From: Archangiaceae bacterium
GTDB lineage: Bacteria > Myxococcota > Myxococcia > Myxococcales > Myxococcaceae
Assembly: GCA_023248915.1 (NCBI GenBank)
Contig: JAHFDQ010000015.1
Coordinates: forward strand, 3,668 to 26,472
Length of the DNA: 22,805 bases
Reading direction: 5' to 3'
The notes under the pieces were generated by a model, which did no database searches, had not been told where the DNA came from, and saw nothing but the letters and a program-made list of their open reading frames with translations. Shown piece by piece: positions 21,903 to 22,805 of this stretch; positions within the stretch are counted from its first letter, which is position 1, and each line of letters begins with the position of its first letter. The position numbers were made by a program, and so were the translations under genes.

Positions 21903-22769
21903 TCAGCCCAAGCTCTGTCGAGGGCCCCTCGACGGAGCGATGCCGAAACTCTCGGCCACTGCCCTCGCCACCCCGCCTCCCGAATCGCGGGTCTCGGTCA
22001 GCACATCGCTGGCGGCGCGCTTCACCTGGTCAGGCGCGTGGCCCATGCAGTACGACCGGCCCGCCGCCTCGAACATCGAGATGTCGTTCACCCAGTCGCC
22101 GACGACGACGGTCTCGGCCGGCGTGGCTCCGAAGTGGCGCGCCAGCGGCTCGAGCGCGGCGCCCTTCGAAGAACCTGCTGCGCGGGCCATCAGCGCCCAG
22201 GTGGACTGCCGCCCCATCGGGAAGGTGAGGACTTGCACCGCGTGCGCCAGCTCGGCCCGAATCTCCGCGGCGGCTTCGCCGATGCCCGACGCTTCGCCCA
22301 CCGCCACCACCGCCGTCACCCCTTCGTCGCCCTGCCATACCGCGTGGTCGAGCACCGAGGCGGCGCGTTCGAGCGTGGGCGACCAGGCGGCGAGGTATTC
22401 GAGGAAGGTGTCCCCGCCGGCGTCGTAGACGATGGCCTCGCGGGTGAAGGCGTAGGTGGCCGCCCGGGCCCGGCCCACGGCCTGTTGCAGCCCGAGGGCG
22501 TCCGGGCCGCGGATTCCGCGGTGGGCCAGCGTCTCGCCGGTGCGCGTGTCGACCAGGTGGCTGCCGTCGGCGCAACAGACCGGCCCGGTCACGCCCAGGA
22601 CTTCGGCGACGTGGCGGGTGCCCGGGAAGAGCCGGCCGGTCACGATGGTGATGCCGACGCCCGCGGCCATCGCCGCGCGAATTGCCCGCATGTCGGCCGG
22701 GTGGGGCGCCCCCTCGCGGTCGAGCAGCGTTCCGTCCAGGTCGACGGCGAGCACGCGGGGTCGAATCAT
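21903..22769 (-). CDS. HAD-IIB (Cof-type) phosphatase
   Basis: The 288-residue protein carries the four HAD motifs: I 'VDLDGTLLD' with nucleophile Asp10 and Asp12; II 'IVTGR' (Thr); III Lys in 'SSKGAALEPL'; IV 'VVGDWVNDISMF' with the GD-x3-ND pair. The long insert between motifs II and III is the C2 cap typical of Cof/YidA-type phosphatases, which dephosphorylate sugar phosphates, FMN or pyridoxal phosphate. Specificity is not determined. In motif IV Trp-Val replaces the more common Gly/Ser-x between GD and ND. I chose the ATG at 22767-22769, two residues before 'RPRVLAVDLDG'; a GTG at 22778 adds three residues. The remaining 36 bp to the window edge hold nothing recognisable. Confidence 0.9.
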   Translation of the reverse strand: MIRPRVLAVDLDGTLLDREGAPHPADMRAIRAAMAAGVGITIVTGRLFPGTRHVAEVLGVTGPVCCADGSHLVDTRTGETLAHRGIRGPDALGLQQAVGRARAATYAFTREAIVYDAGGDTFLEYLAAWSPTLERAASVLDHAVWQGDEGVTAVVAVGEASGIGEAAAEIRAELAHAVQVLTFPMGRQSTWALMARAAGSSKGAALEPLARHFGATPAETVVVGDWVNDISMFEAAGRSYCMGHAPDQVKRAASDVLTETRDSGGGVARAVAESFGIAPSRGPRQSLG

Positions 22770-22805
22770 TGGGTGCACCGTAGCGCGCGCCGCGCCGGTC
22801 CGCTC

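Overview
This 22.8 kb window is very GC-rich, with densely packed genes and short spacers. It looks like the chromosome of a myxobacterium (Myxococcota) or a close deltaproteobacterial relative. The basis is indirect: composition, many lipoproteins with Cys-rich or beta-sandwich ectodomains, a propeller/M28/PDZ peptidase of a type common there, and an energy-converting-hydrogenase-related (Ehr) membrane complex. No rRNA, tRNA, CRISPR array, transposase or phage gene is visible.

Layout. (1) 1-4295, minus strand: a lipoprotein cut off by the left edge, a large secreted peptidase (beta-propeller + M28 + PDZ) and a secreted NTF2-like protein. (2) 4427-4738, plus strand: a small exported protein of unknown role. 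(3) 4760-6215, minus: an ABC-3 family metal permease and its ATPase. (4) 6347-9090, plus: a three-gene unit with an unrecognised membrane protein and two SPFH/band-7 proteins, the second a predicted lipoprotein. (5) 9102-12456, minus: a second metal permease, a ZnuA-like binding protein, an outer-membrane beta-barrel protein and a small Cys/His-rich exported protein. Together with (3) this reads as a zinc uptake route from outer membrane to cytoplasm, split in two by the SPFH unit; block (5) has no ATPase of its own. (6) 12457-12891: the longest gene-free stretch, holding a strong ~129 bp imperfect inverted repeat. (7) 12892-13539, minus: a lipoprotein with a carbohydrate-binding-like sandwich domain. 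(8) 13595-21058, minus: six genes equivalent to HyfI, HyfG, HyfF, HyfE, HyfC and HyfB, tightly packed and mostly overlapping. (9) 21111-22769, minus: an SDR oxidoreductase and a HAD-IIB phosphatase.

The most informative locus is (8). The membrane arm keeps the Glu and Lys residues typical of proton-translocating antiporter-like subunits. The small subunit keeps four Cys for the proximal Fe-S cluster and carries a fused half-ferredoxin with exactly one cluster's worth of Cys. The large subunit has lost all four canonical Cys that bind the Ni-Fe centre, so this should be an ion-translocating electron-transfer complex and not a hydrogenase. The second notable item is the inverted repeat at 12606-12734, each arm of which contains a 7-2-7 palindrome, upstream of the zinc locus. 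A different 7-2-7 palindrome lies just upstream of the outer-membrane gene of that locus.
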